Under the pieces are notes generated by a model. That model worked only from the letters and a program-made list of their open reading frames with translations. It made no database searches and was not told the origin of the DNA. A stretch of 64,000 nt of DNA, from NCBI RefSeq assembly GCF_014054525.1, contig NZ_CP059564.1, positions 878,357 through 942,356 of the forward strand. Reading direction: 5' to 3'. Below are positions 19,385 through 28,406 of this stretch, one piece after another. Both the position numbers and the translations under genes were made by a program. The stretch comes from Alysiella filiformis. Lineage in GTDB: Bacteria; Pseudomonadota; Gammaproteobacteria; Burkholderiales; Neisseriaceae. Every line of letters starts with the position of its first letter. The first letter of the stretch is position 1.

Positions 19385-21256
19385 ATGTCCAAAATTCATC
19401 TTCTTCCCGACCATTTAATCAACCAAATCGCGGCTGGCGAAGTGGTAGAACGCCCCGCCAATGCCCTAAAAGAAATCGTTGAAAACAGCATAGACGCTGG
19501 CGCAACACGCATTGCCATTGAATTGGCAGGCGGCGGCATTAAGCTGATTCAGGTACACGACAACGGCATGGGCATGGTTGCCGATGATTTGCCCTTGGCA
19601 TTGTCGCGCCACGCCACCAGCAAAATCAAAAACTTATCCGATTTGGAACACGTTGCCAGCATGGGTTTTCGTGGCGAAGGCTTGGCGAGCATTGCCTCGG
19701 TGTCGCGTTTGCGCTTAACCAGCCGCACGGCACAATGTGCCCACGCCAGCGAAATCCGCGCCGAAGACGGTAAATTGTCGCCCATCGCTGCCGCCGCCCA
19801 CCCCATCGGCACCACGGTGGAGGTGCGCGAATTGTTTTTCAATACCCCTGCGCGGCGCAAGTTTTTGAAATCGGAAAACACGGAATACGCGCATTGTGTG
19901 GTCATGTTGCAGCGTTTGGCTCTGTCGCACCCACAAATTGCTTTTTCTTTAAAAAACAATGGCAAAGATGTATTTGATTATCCCGCACAATCGCCTTTGC
20001 AGCGTGTGGCGATGATTTTGGGCGATGAATTTCAGGCAGCCTGTTTGCCGATTGACAGTGGCGAAAACCCCTTGCGCGTTCACGGTTTCATTTCCAAACC
20101 GACCTTTGCCAAGGGCAAAACCGATATGCAATTTTGCTTTGTAAACAATCGGTTTGTGCGCGATAAGGTCATGCTCCACGCGGTGAAACAGGCATACCGT
20201 GATGTGTTGCACAATCAAACCACGCCTGCTTTTGTGCTGTTTTTGGACGTGCCGTCCGACATGGTTGATGTGAACGTGCATCCCACCAAAACCGAAATCC
20301 GTTTCCGCGACAGCCAAGCGGTGCATCAGTTGATTTTTCACAGCTTGAACAAGGTGTTGGCGCAAACCCGTGCCGATGAAACCGAAAGTGTGGGCAATGT
20401 GAGCGCGATTTTGGCACAACGCCTACCCACGCCCAGCGATGACGCCCCGATTTTTTCAGGCAGCCTGAAAAGTGTTGCCGATGAAAAAACGAAAGTCGCG
20501 CCCGTGCAGTATTCGGCGTTTCGTGCGCCACAACAGGGGCGATTGTCGCTGCGCGAGCGGCAGGCGGCAATGAACACTTATGCCGAATTGTATCGCGATG
20601 ACGATGTGGTTTCCGCCCCAGCCGCGCGGCAGCCTGAATCAATATCGCCACAAAATAATCAATCAAATCAAGAGTATCCTTTGGGATTTGCCTTGGCACA
20701 ATTATTGGGGATTTACATTTTGGCGCAAACGGCAGACAGCCTGATTTTGGTGGACATGCACGCCGCCGCCGAGCGTGTGAATTACGAAAAATTGAAAGCG
20801 CAACGCGATTTGGGCAGCCTGAAAACGCAGTTGTTGCTGATACCCGTTACCTTTACCGCCACGCCTGAACAGTTGGCGACTTTGGCGGATTTTGGCGACT
20901 CAATCCGCGAATATGGCTTGCATTTGGCGCAAATTGACGACAAAACCATAGCCGTTAAAGCCGTTCCAAATATGTTGAGCAAGGCAGATGTGGCAAGTTT
21001 GGCGCAAGATGTGTTGCGTGAAATGGCGCAGGTGGGCAGTAGCCAAATTGTTGAAAAATATGAAAATCAACTGCTTTCCACCATGGCGTGTCATGGTTCG
21101 GTGCGGGCAGGGCGGCAATTAACGCTGCCTGAAATGAACGCCCTGTTGCGCGACATGGAAAACACGCCGCGCAGCAATCAGTGCAATCACGGTCGCCCCA
21201 CTTGGGTCAAGATTGGTTTGCAGGATTTGGACGCGCTGTTTTTGCGTGGGCAGTAG
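19385..21256 (+). CDS. mutL: DNA mismatch repair endonuclease MutL
   Basis: 623 residues. The GHKL ATPase half shows EIVENSIDAGA, DNGMGM and GFRGEGLASI (about residues 30-100). The C-terminal half carries the metal-binding endonuclease motif in the form DMHAAAERVNYE, plus ACHGSVRAGR and CNHGRPTW, as in Neisseria and other MutL proteins that nick DNA and work without MutH. A DUS in the linker encodes FSGSLKS near residue 380. I chose the ATG at 19385; the longer frame from 19325 translates DUS-like sequence. Confidence 0.96.
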   Translation: MSKIHLLPDHLINQIAAGEVVERPANALKEIVENSIDAGATRIAIELAGGGIKLIQVHDNGMGMVADDLPLALSRHATSKIKNLSDLEHVASMGFRGEGLASIASVSRLRLTSRTAQCAHASEIRAEDGKLSPIAAAAHPIGTTVEVRELFFNTPARRKFLKSENTEYAHCVVMLQRLALSHPQIAFSLKNNGKDVFDYPAQSPLQRVAMILGDEFQAACLPIDSGENPLRVHGFISKPTFAKGKTDMQFCFVNNRFVRDKVMLHAVKQAYRDVLHNQTTPAFVLFLDVPSDMVDVNVHPTKTEIRFRDSQAVHQLIFHSLNKVLAQTRADETESVGNVSAILAQRLPTPSDDAPIFSGSLKSVADEKTKVAPVQYSAFRAPQQGRLSLRERQAAMNTYAELYRDDDVVSAPAARQPESISPQNNQSNQEYPLGFALAQLLGIYILAQTADSLILVDMHAAAERVNYEKLKAQRDLGSLKTQLLLIPVTFTATPEQLATLADFGDSIREYGLHLAQIDDKTIAVKAVPNMLSKADVASLAQDVLREMAQVGSSQIVEKYENQLLSTMACHGSVRAGRQLTLPEMNALLRDMENTPRSNQCNHGRPTWVKIGLQDLDALFLRGQ

Positions 21257-21543
21257 TTTCAGGCAGCCTGAAACCTTTGCAAAACTCAAGTCGTAGGGGC
21301 AGATTTCATATCTGCCCTGTTTAAACTTGCAGAAATTTTTATTTTTATCAATACAAAATGAAACACCATGTAGGGTGCAACTTGTTGCACCAAATCCATG
21401 TTTTATCAGGAAAATGGTGCAACAAGTTGCACCCTACACTTGTCCTATTTTGAAATGCATGAAACCTAAATTGAAAAGGGGCGGATATAAAATCCGCCCC
21501 TACATCAATTTAAAAGTGGGTTTGCACAGGTTTCAGCCTGAAA
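21257..21543. repeat. Family A palindromic repeat with a nested TGTAGGGTGCAAC palindrome
   Basis: The outer arms contain ACCTTTGCAAAACTC...GTAGGGGCAGATTTCA and the complementary GGCGGATATAAAATCCGCCC...GCACAGGTTTCAGCCTG. Inserted in the middle (21369-21438) is a near-perfect 70-bp palindrome with arms TGTAGGGTGCAACTTGTTGC and complement. Half of this palindrome recurs at about 30063-30091. No gene is seen in this gap. Confidence 0.75.
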
Positions 21544-21584
21544 GATTTTTGTCGTGTACTGAAAGGCTGCCTGAAAACCCATTT

Positions 21585-23693
21585 TTAGAACTTGTAGCTC
21601 ACAGACGCATTCACATTGCGACCTTGCCCATAATAGCAATAATAATCACAGCCGCTCACATGGCGTTTGTTGGCAACATTGTCCACATTGATTTGGGCTT
21701 GCCAATTTTTCGCAAAATCGTAACGCGCCATCAAATCAAACATCGTGCTGGACGGCACTTTGGCTGCCGAATACAAAGAACCCTGGCTGCTCACGCTGCT
21801 GCCCACATGACGCATACCCGCACCCAAAGTCAGCCCATTGAGTTTGCCTTCGTTGAATTGATAGGCGGTTTTCAAAGCCAAAGTGTGTTTGGGCAACAAG
21901 GGATTGCGCGTGTTGCCTGTGCTGTCTTGGCTGGTGGATTTCAAATAAGTGTATGCCAAGCCCACATTCAAATTGTCCAACACATTCACATCGGCTTGAA
22001 TTTCTGCGCCTTTGCGTTCCACCATGCTGGGGTTGGACACCGTTGCCCCCAAATCTTTGGACAACAATGCGCCCTTGTCTTTGGCACGGAATGCGGCTAC
22101 GGAAAGGCTGCCGTCCACCGCTTTGGGCAGGTATTTCACGCCAATTTCGGTTTGTTTGGTGATGGCAGGGTCGTACAGCACATCGTTGCCGCCCAAGCCC
22201 ACAGGCAGCCTGAACGATTCATTGTAGCTGATATAAGGATTGAATCCTGCTGGCGCATGATACATCAACGAACCTGAATAAGATGTATGATTTTCTTTGA
22301 CTTTTTGGGTGCGCGTGTGTTCGGTTTGTTCGGCGCGGTCGTGGCGTATGCCCAATCCCAAGGTGATGAGTTTGTTGATTCGCGCTTGATTTTGCAAATA
22401 AAAGCCCAACTGCTCTGCCTGAATGTGGGTACGCGGTGCGCTGCTCACGTCTTGGTTTTGACCGTATCCTACGCTGGGGTTACGCAAATCGGTGGAGGCG
22501 GTTGTGCCAAATAGGGTGTAAAGCGCGTCCACTTTTTGACGGCGATAATCCACACCTGCGCTTAATGTGTTGTTGAGCCAAGCATTTTTGAATTGCCAAT
22601 TCAGGCGATTGTCGGCGCTGTGCGATTGCATTTTGCCATCGTTAAACACCACGCCGCGTGATAGGGTGTAGCCTGCCGCGCTGGGTTCAAGTGGCGACCA
22701 ATCGGCGGCATAGGCTGATGGATACAAATATGCGCCGCGATGGAAGTTTTGTGTGTTGCTGTAACGGTAGCTGCTGTTGAACGACACGCCTTTGCCAAAT
22801 TGGTGTTTCAATTCATAGCCCAAGCTGAATTGTTTGTTGCTTTCGGTGTCGTTTTTGGGGTCGCCATAATTGTGGCGTGGGTTGATGTGGCTGCCATCGG
22901 GAAAGGCTTTGAGTGTGCCTTCTTGTGGCAGGAAATTGCTGCTGGGCGTGCCTTTGTCGCGTTGATACGATGACAAAATGTCCAACTGCGTTTGGGGGGC
23001 AATGTCCCATTGCAAGGTGGGGGCGATGTATAGGGTGCGGTTGTCGCTGTCTTGCCATTCGCCTTCGGCATGACGCGCCGATGCCACCACGCGATAACGC
23101 AGGCTTTTATCGGCATTCAGGCTGCCTGAATAATCGGCGGCTAAACCGTATTGTTGGCGATTGCCCACATTGGCGCGGATTTCGCCTTTGCCCACCTGTT
23201 CGCGGTTGGCGCGTTTGCTGATGTAGTTGATTAAGCCGCCTGCGTTGGCTGCACCAAAGGTCATCGCGTCTGCCCCTTTGGTCATTTCAACGGCTTCTAC
23301 GCCAAAGGTTTCGGTGTAGGGCGTGAAAAAGCCATATTGAAAAGCGGGCAAACCGTTTACCGCTTGGGTGGCTTCTGCGCCGCGAATGCGAAACCAGTTG
23401 GTGTTGGTGTCGCTGCCAAAAGGTTGATTGGTAAAGCCAGCCTGATAGCGACCCAATTCATCGGCTTTTTGCACGCCTTCTTGTTGCAACTGTTGAGCGG
23501 TCAGGGCAACTGCCGATTTGGCTTGACGAAATGGCACTTCGCCCAATTTGAACATGGTGCCGCTTGATTTGACCACCACCGTATCCAATTCTTGTTGTTG
23601 GACATCGTTCTGTTGGACATCGTTTGCCCAAGCCGTGCTGTTGAGCGCAAGCCATACTGCCAGCGAAAGGGTGCTTAAAGTTTTTTGTTTCAT
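21585..23693 (-). CDS. TonB-dependent siderophore receptor
   Basis: 702-residue outer-membrane receptor. A signal peptide ends at TAWA|NDVQQ. It is followed by a plug domain (about 40-170) with FRIRGAEATQAVNGLP and GADAMTFGAANAGGLIN, then a 22-strand beta barrel ending in the typical C-terminal Phe (ASVSYKF). A Cys pair lies near the C-terminus (SGCDYYCYYGQGR). It diverges from fhuCDB, so it probably takes up a ferric hydroxamate or similar siderophore. The start is the Met at 23693; the upstream frame runs into DUS sequence. Confidence 0.93.
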   Translation of the reverse strand: MKQKTLSTLSLAVWLALNSTAWANDVQQNDVQQQELDTVVVKSSGTMFKLGEVPFRQAKSAVALTAQQLQQEGVQKADELGRYQAGFTNQPFGSDTNTNWFRIRGAEATQAVNGLPAFQYGFFTPYTETFGVEAVEMTKGADAMTFGAANAGGLINYISKRANREQVGKGEIRANVGNRQQYGLAADYSGSLNADKSLRYRVVASARHAEGEWQDSDNRTLYIAPTLQWDIAPQTQLDILSSYQRDKGTPSSNFLPQEGTLKAFPDGSHINPRHNYGDPKNDTESNKQFSLGYELKHQFGKGVSFNSSYRYSNTQNFHRGAYLYPSAYAADWSPLEPSAAGYTLSRGVVFNDGKMQSHSADNRLNWQFKNAWLNNTLSAGVDYRRQKVDALYTLFGTTASTDLRNPSVGYGQNQDVSSAPRTHIQAEQLGFYLQNQARINKLITLGLGIRHDRAEQTEHTRTQKVKENHTSYSGSLMYHAPAGFNPYISYNESFRLPVGLGGNDVLYDPAITKQTEIGVKYLPKAVDGSLSVAAFRAKDKGALLSKDLGATVSNPSMVERKGAEIQADVNVLDNLNVGLAYTYLKSTSQDSTGNTRNPLLPKHTLALKTAYQFNEGKLNGLTLGAGMRHVGSSVSSQGSLYSAAKVPSSTMFDLMARYDFAKNWQAQINVDNVANKRHVSGCDYYCYYGQGRNVNASVSYKF

Positions 23694-23911
23694 AATTGAA
23701 AATCTCTTGATGTTGAGGGTAAAAAAATCAGGCATTATAGATGAAATGGCGTGGGCATTTGGGCGAATTTCAGGCTGCCTGAATGCGTGTGGTGGTTTTA
23801 TCCACAGCCTGTGTAAAAGTAAGTGAATGATGGGCATTTGATATTGAGAGATAAAATCAAAATCAATATAATCCGAGCCATTTTATTTTAATTTTCAAGA
23901 AAATCATTACG
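23694..23911. promoter_or_regulatory. Divergent promoter region of the siderophore locus, possible Fur control
   Basis: The gap between receptor and fhuC contains an AT-rich stretch, 23838-23880, with GATATTGAGAGATAAAATCA and AAATCAATATAATCC; parts resemble Fur-box hexamers (GATAAT-like). Iron repression is expected for such loci, but the match is weak. Confidence 0.35.
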
Positions 23912-24676
23912 GTGTTTCAACTTCAACAAATTTCTTTTGCCGTGCCAGAGCGCGTGCTGCTGGACGACATCTCGCTGACATTTCAAACCAATCGCGTTTA
24001 CGGTTTAATTGGACACAATGGTTCGGGCAAATCCACTTTGCTCAAATTGCTCACGCGGCAAAACGTGCCACGTTCAGGCAGCCTGCAACTGAATGAACGC
24101 CCATTGCAACACTACACAGCGCGTGAATATGCCCAACAGGTTGCCTATTTGCCGCAACATTTGCCCTCTGCCACCGCACTCACGGCGCGTGAACTCATCG
24201 CCATGGGGCGTTATGCGTGGCGCAGTTGGCTCGCACGCGAAAGCGATGCCGACCGCCAAGCCATCGCACAAGCCATGAAATTGACCGACACCACCGCATT
24301 TGCCCATCAAATGGTGGACACGCTTTCGGGTGGCGAACGTTCGCGCATTTGGCTGGCAATGTGTTTGGCGCAACAAAGCCGCTTTTTGCTGTTGGACGAA
24401 CCCTTGGCAGCTTTGGACATTGCCCATCAGCTTGAAGTGATGAATTTGGTTCAAAATCTGTCGCGGCAACTGGGTTTGGGCGTGATTATTGTGATACACG
24501 ACATCAATTTGGCGGCACAATTTTGTGATGAATTGGTTGCGCTCAAAGGCGGCAAATTGCTCAAATCGGGTACGCCAAATGAAATCATGACCACCGAAGT
24601 GTTGCACGACATTTACAGCGTGGCGATGAACATCATTGCCCACCCTCAAACCGCACGCCCCATCGCCTTGCCATGA
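23912..24676 (+). CDS. fhuC: Ferric-siderophore ABC transporter, ATP-binding protein
   Basis: 254 residues with a GTG start. Walker A is GHNGSGKSTLLK (about 35-46), the signature is LSGGERSRIWLA, and Walker B is FLLLDEPLAALD. Close in length and motifs to FhuC/FepC. It powers import of ferric siderophores across the inner membrane with FhuB. The stop overlaps the ATG of fhuD (ATGA at 24673). An in-frame DUS gives SGSLQ in the nucleotide-binding domain. Confidence 0.93.
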   Translation: MFQLQQISFAVPERVLLDDISLTFQTNRVYGLIGHNGSGKSTLLKLLTRQNVPRSGSLQLNERPLQHYTAREYAQQVAYLPQHLPSATALTARELIAMGRYAWRSWLARESDADRQAIAQAMKLTDTTAFAHQMVDTLSGGERSRIWLAMCLAQQSRFLLLDEPLAALDIAHQLEVMNLVQNLSRQLGLGVIIVIHDINLAAQFCDELVALKGGKLLKSGTPNEIMTTEVLHDIYSVAMNIIAHPQTARPIALP

Positions 24677-25686
24677 AAATTCGCCTTGTCTTCGCAAAAA
24701 TGGTCAATAAAATCAAGCCATCAATCTTAAAAAAACAAGGTTCTGAAAGCGAAAATGAAATGATGATGAATGTTTTGAAATGGGTTGCCAAAGGTTTTTC
24801 AGGCAGCCTGAAAAAAGGGCAAGGCTGCCTGAAAGCGATATCATTGTGGTTGATATTGGGTGTGCCTTTTGCCCATGCCGCGCCACGCATTGCCACTTCC
24901 GATTGGGCAACGGCAGAAACCTTGGCGGCAATCGGTCATGCCCCCGTGAGTTTGGGCGACAAACGCGCTTACCGCGATTGGGTCAATTATCCGTCCATGC
25001 CCGCGCACACGCAGGACGCAGGTTTGCGTTTTCAGCCCAATTTGGCGCATTTGTATCGCGTCAAACCCGATTTTTTTGTGCAATCGCCATGGTTTGCGTT
25101 TTTGAAACCGCAATTTGAACGCATTGCCCCAGTGCATGAAATTCAATTTGCCAACGAACAGGGCATCACTTATCCACAAGTGCTTGCCGCCACACGGAAA
25201 TTGGGACAAATTGTGGGCGATACCGCCGCCGCCGAAAAACTCATACGCCAAACCGATGAAACCCTGTTTCAGGCAGCCCAAACGCTTGCGCCCTATCGTC
25301 AGCGACCCGTGGCGGTGGTGCAATTTGTGGACGCGCGACATTTGCGCATTTATGGCAAAACATCGCTGTTTCAAGTGGTGTTGGACAAATTGTCGCTGAA
25401 CAATGCGTGGACGGGCGCATCGAATCAGTGGGGTTTTGCCCCCATTGCGTTGAGCGATTTGAGCCAACTGCCACCACAAACCCTGTTGATTATCGTGCAA
25501 CCGCACCCCATCAACGTGCGCCCCAATTTGGCGAAAAGTGCGTTGTGGCAACGTTTGCCATTTTCACAAACGCAACATCGCCGCGTGTTGCCGCCTTCGT
25601 GGAGCTATGGTGCATTGCCTTCTATGCAGCAATTTGCGCGATTGTTGGCAGAAAAATTGCCATCGGAAAAGGAAATGCCATGGTAA
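24673..25686 (+). CDS. fhuD: Iron-siderophore periplasmic binding protein, FhuD-like
   Basis: 337 residues as read from the overlapping ATG. The mature part begins around AAPRIATSDWATAETLAAIG and follows E. coli FhuD closely: YRDWVNYPSMP, DAGLRFQPNLAHL, then RHLRIYGKTSLFQ and NAWTGASNQWGF, with SWSYGALPSMQ near the end. The signal peptide is unusual: its N-region contains the DUS-encoded FSGSLKK, so the real start may be one of the Met codons at 24760-24766. It delivers ferric hydroxamate to FhuB. Confidence 0.9.
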   Translation: MKIRLVFAKMVNKIKPSILKKQGSESENEMMMNVLKWVAKGFSGSLKKGQGCLKAISLWLILGVPFAHAAPRIATSDWATAETLAAIGHAPVSLGDKRAYRDWVNYPSMPAHTQDAGLRFQPNLAHLYRVKPDFFVQSPWFAFLKPQFERIAPVHEIQFANEQGITYPQVLAATRKLGQIVGDTAAAEKLIRQTDETLFQAAQTLAPYRQRPVAVVQFVDARHLRIYGKTSLFQVVLDKLSLNNAWTGASNQWGFAPIALSDLSQLPPQTLLIIVQPHPINVRPNLAKSALWQRLPFSQTQHRRVLPPSWSYGALPSMQQFARLLAEKLPSEKEMPW

Positions 25687-27617
25687 ACGTGTTCAGGCAG
25701 CCAGCGTGGCGCAATATTGCCCTGTTTAGCGTGTTGGCGATGATGTTGTCGTTGTGGATTGTCGTCCTGAATCGCGGCGATGAAATGGCGAATTTCATTT
25801 TACACAATCACATTTTACCCCGAATGGGCATGGCGATTTTGGCAGGCATGGCAAGCGCATTGGCAAGCGCATTATTGCAAAACATCATGCGCAATCCTTT
25901 GGCTTCAGACGGCACTTTGGCGGTGGGGGCAGGGGCGCAAACGGCTTTATTGCTGATTACCGTGTTTGCGCCAGCTTATTTGGCGTGGGGCGGGGCAATT
26001 TGGGCATTTGTGGGGGCGATTTTGGCTTTGTTGGCGGTGTTGTATTTGGCGGCTGGGCGTGAATGGCGTCCTTTGGCGGTGGTACTGGCGGGCATGGTCA
26101 TGAGTTTGTATTTGGGCGCAATCAGTGGCGCGATGACCCTGTTTTTTTCCGAAGAAACACGAGGCATCATGCTGTGGGGGAGCGGCTCATTGTTGCAAGA
26201 CAGTTGGCATGACAGCCTGCAATTATTGTGGCGATTGAGCCTTGTGGCGGTGGCAAGTGCCATATTGCTCAAACCGCTCGCTGCCATGGCTTTGGGCGAT
26301 GAACAGGCAGCCGCTTTGGGCATACCTGTTCAAACGGTGCGTTTGCTGGTGTTGGTGCTGGTGGCGTTTTTGATTGCCAATGTGGTCAGCATGGTGGGCA
26401 TGATGGGATTTACGGGTTTGGCAGCAGCAACGTTGGCAAACCAAAGCAGCACACGCAGGCTGCCTGAAAAACTCATTGCCGCAGCCATTTATGGTGGATT
26501 GCTGTTGCTGTTTACCGACAACATTTTGGTTTTATTGAAACATTATTTTGGCTGGGATTTGCCTGCTGGTGCGGTCAGTGCCTTGTTGGGTGCGCCTTTG
26601 TTGTTGTGGTTGATGGGCAATCATGCGCCCGCCCACGTTCAGACAGCCACGAGCCAAACATTTGCACTGCCCAAAAAATCCTTATTATTGAAAACATTGC
26701 CCTTGATTTGGATAATGAGCGTGGTGGCAGCCCTCATCGTTCATCAAGATGAACAAGGTTGGTTCATCAGCAGCGATGTGTTTTTGTTGCAACTGAATCA
26801 TTCGCGTGTGATTTTGGTGATGGCGTGTGGCGCGATGTTGGCAACAAGTGGCGTGGTATTGCAGCGACTCACGGGCAATGCGATGGCAAGTCCCGAATTA
26901 TTGGGCATCAGTTCGGCGGTGGCGATGGGCGTTACGGTGGCGTTGATGGTGTTTGATGTGGCATTGGGGAGCGGCACATTTTATGCCATTGGTGTGGTGT
27001 CGGCGTGGTTGGCATTGCTGTTGTTGTTGGGTTTGAATCGGCACAAAGCCTTTTCGCCCGAATCCATTATGCTAACGGGTGTGGCATTGGCGGCGTTGAG
27101 TGATTCGGTGTTGCGCGTGTTGTCGGCATCGGGCGATTTGCGTGTGCAGCAATTACTGGTGTGGTTGTCGGGTTCAAGCTATGGCGCAACACCTGTGCTG
27201 GCATGGAGCATGTTGGCATTATCCATGATATTGATGGTGATGATAGGGGCATTTTCGCGCAGTTTGGCATTGCTGGGATTGGGCGGCGTGGTGGCGCAAT
27301 CGGCAGGCGTGAACGTGGCACGAACGCGCGGCATCTTGCTGATTTTAACCGCCAGCTTAACAGCAGGTGCCACCTTATTGATGGGGGCGTTGAGTTTTGT
27401 TGGTTTACTTGCGCCGCATTTGGCGGTGTTGTTGGGGGCGCGTGGCGTGGCGCAACAATTAGGCGTATCGGCTTTGTTGGGCGCGAGCGTGATGGTGTTG
27501 GCAGATGCGGTGGGCAGACAACTTTTGTTTCCCTACGAATTGCCTGCTGGTTTGGTCAGCACCTTAATGGGTGGGGCGTATTTTCTGTATTTAATGCGGC
27601 GCATGAACGGGCGATGA
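25680..27617 (+). CDS. fhuB: Ferric-hydroxamate permease FhuB (fused double permease)
   Basis: 645 residues made of two FecCD-type permease halves in tandem (about 1-320 and 330-645), each with about ten hydrophobic helices. The fused form is characteristic of FhuB, unlike the separate FecC/FecD or FepD/FepG. The motifs MGMAILAGMASALASALLQNIMRNPLA and GVVLQRLTGNAMASPELLG are the first-helix consensus in each half. The ATG overlaps the end of fhuD. Together with fhuC and fhuD it makes a complete inner-membrane importer. Confidence 0.92.
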   Translation: MVNVFRQPAWRNIALFSVLAMMLSLWIVVLNRGDEMANFILHNHILPRMGMAILAGMASALASALLQNIMRNPLASDGTLAVGAGAQTALLLITVFAPAYLAWGGAIWAFVGAILALLAVLYLAAGREWRPLAVVLAGMVMSLYLGAISGAMTLFFSEETRGIMLWGSGSLLQDSWHDSLQLLWRLSLVAVASAILLKPLAAMALGDEQAAALGIPVQTVRLLVLVLVAFLIANVVSMVGMMGFTGLAAATLANQSSTRRLPEKLIAAAIYGGLLLLFTDNILVLLKHYFGWDLPAGAVSALLGAPLLLWLMGNHAPAHVQTATSQTFALPKKSLLLKTLPLIWIMSVVAALIVHQDEQGWFISSDVFLLQLNHSRVILVMACGAMLATSGVVLQRLTGNAMASPELLGISSAVAMGVTVALMVFDVALGSGTFYAIGVVSAWLALLLLLGLNRHKAFSPESIMLTGVALAALSDSVLRVLSASGDLRVQQLLVWLSGSSYGATPVLAWSMLALSMILMVMIGAFSRSLALLGLGGVVAQSAGVNVARTRGILLILTASLTAGATLLMGALSFVGLLAPHLAVLLGARGVAQQLGVSALLGASVMVLADAVGRQLLFPYELPAGLVSTLMGGAYFLYLMRRMNGR

Positions 27618-27712
27618 TTTTCAGGCAGCCTGAAACCGATTTTCGCTTGAATTTAAGCCACTTTATCACGATAATACCGTTTTTCTTTTTCACACCATTT
27701 GGGGATAAAACC

Positions 27713-28093
27713 ATGAAAAAAATCGCATTAACCTTAACCACCCTGTTGGCATTGAGCGCGTGTGGTGGCACAGGTTCCACAGATTCATTGGGCAATATTG
27801 GCAGCAGCGCGGGCGCAATCGGCAAAAATTTATTCAATATGTATGTACAAAATCAATGTGTTAGCGAATTGCAAAGCCGCAACGAATGGCGTTTAATCGC
27901 CCTTGCCATGAGCCAAGAAAAACAAACCGAATGGGAAAACAAAATCTGCGGCTGCGTGAGCGAAGAAGCACCCATGCAACTGACCGCCGCCGACATGACC
28001 CAACTGATTCACCCCGATGGTCGCACCAAAGTGATTGCCGAAGTGGGCGCGAAAACCGTAACCGCTTGCTACAAAAAAATCTTCAAACAATAA
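27713..28093 (+). CDS. Small lipoprotein of unknown function
   Basis: 126 residues. A lipoprotein signal with the lipobox LALSAC precedes a Gly/Ser/Thr-rich linker (GGTGSTDSLGN). The rest is charged, with Cys residues in QNQCVSEL, KICGCVSEE and TACYKKI. An upstream frame is open through fhuB's opposite reading, but the ATG at 27713 follows TTGGGGATAAAACC, a good ribosome site. I do not recognise the family. It is separated from fhuB by a DUS, so co-transcription is uncertain. Confidence 0.75.
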   Translation: MKKIALTLTTLLALSACGGTGSTDSLGNIGSSAGAIGKNLFNMYVQNQCVSELQSRNEWRLIALAMSQEKQTEWENKICGCVSEEAPMQLTAADMTQLIHPDGRTKVIAEVGAKTVTACYKKIFKQ

Positions 28094-28406
28094 TTGGCGA
28101 TTTCAGGCAGCCTTACACCATTCTCTACAAAAATTGAAAAATGTTGCGCTCTGTCGCCGCGTGGGGGACTGTTGTCCACCGCTAGGTGTACTTATTAAAG
28201 TAAGCCACATCAACCAAAAAACAAAGCCTACTTCCATTTCATTCAATGGCTTAATCTTTTCAGGCTGCCTGAAATATTTTTTGAAACGAAACCGTTCCGC
28301 TTTAATGTATTTGGCTTACTTTTTTAAAAAGTAAGTCGCCGAAGGCAAAACCCATTCTTTGTCGTGTACTGGAAGGCTGCCTGAAAGTCATTTTTAGGAA
28401 AAAAAC
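28094..28406. repeat. Repeat-filled gap, family C
   Basis: No gene found. It contains GCGCTCTGTCGCC (also near 34982) and a roughly 90-base segment, 28263-28351, nearly identical to 35223-35312. That segment includes the palindrome GCTTACTTTTTTAAAAAGTAAG followed by TCGCCGAAGGCAAAA. A family B arm (GTCGTGTACTG) and a DUS lie at 28359-28386, just before thrC. Confidence 0.65.

Noticed and set aside
27161..27712. Long N-terminal extension of the small lipoprotein gene
   Set aside because: It overlaps fhuB in another frame; the lipoprotein signal starts cleanly at 27713 with a good ribosome site.
28094..28406. tRNA or small RNA in the gap before thrC
   Set aside because: No cloverleaf or conserved T-loop seen; the sequence is explained by dispersed repeats.
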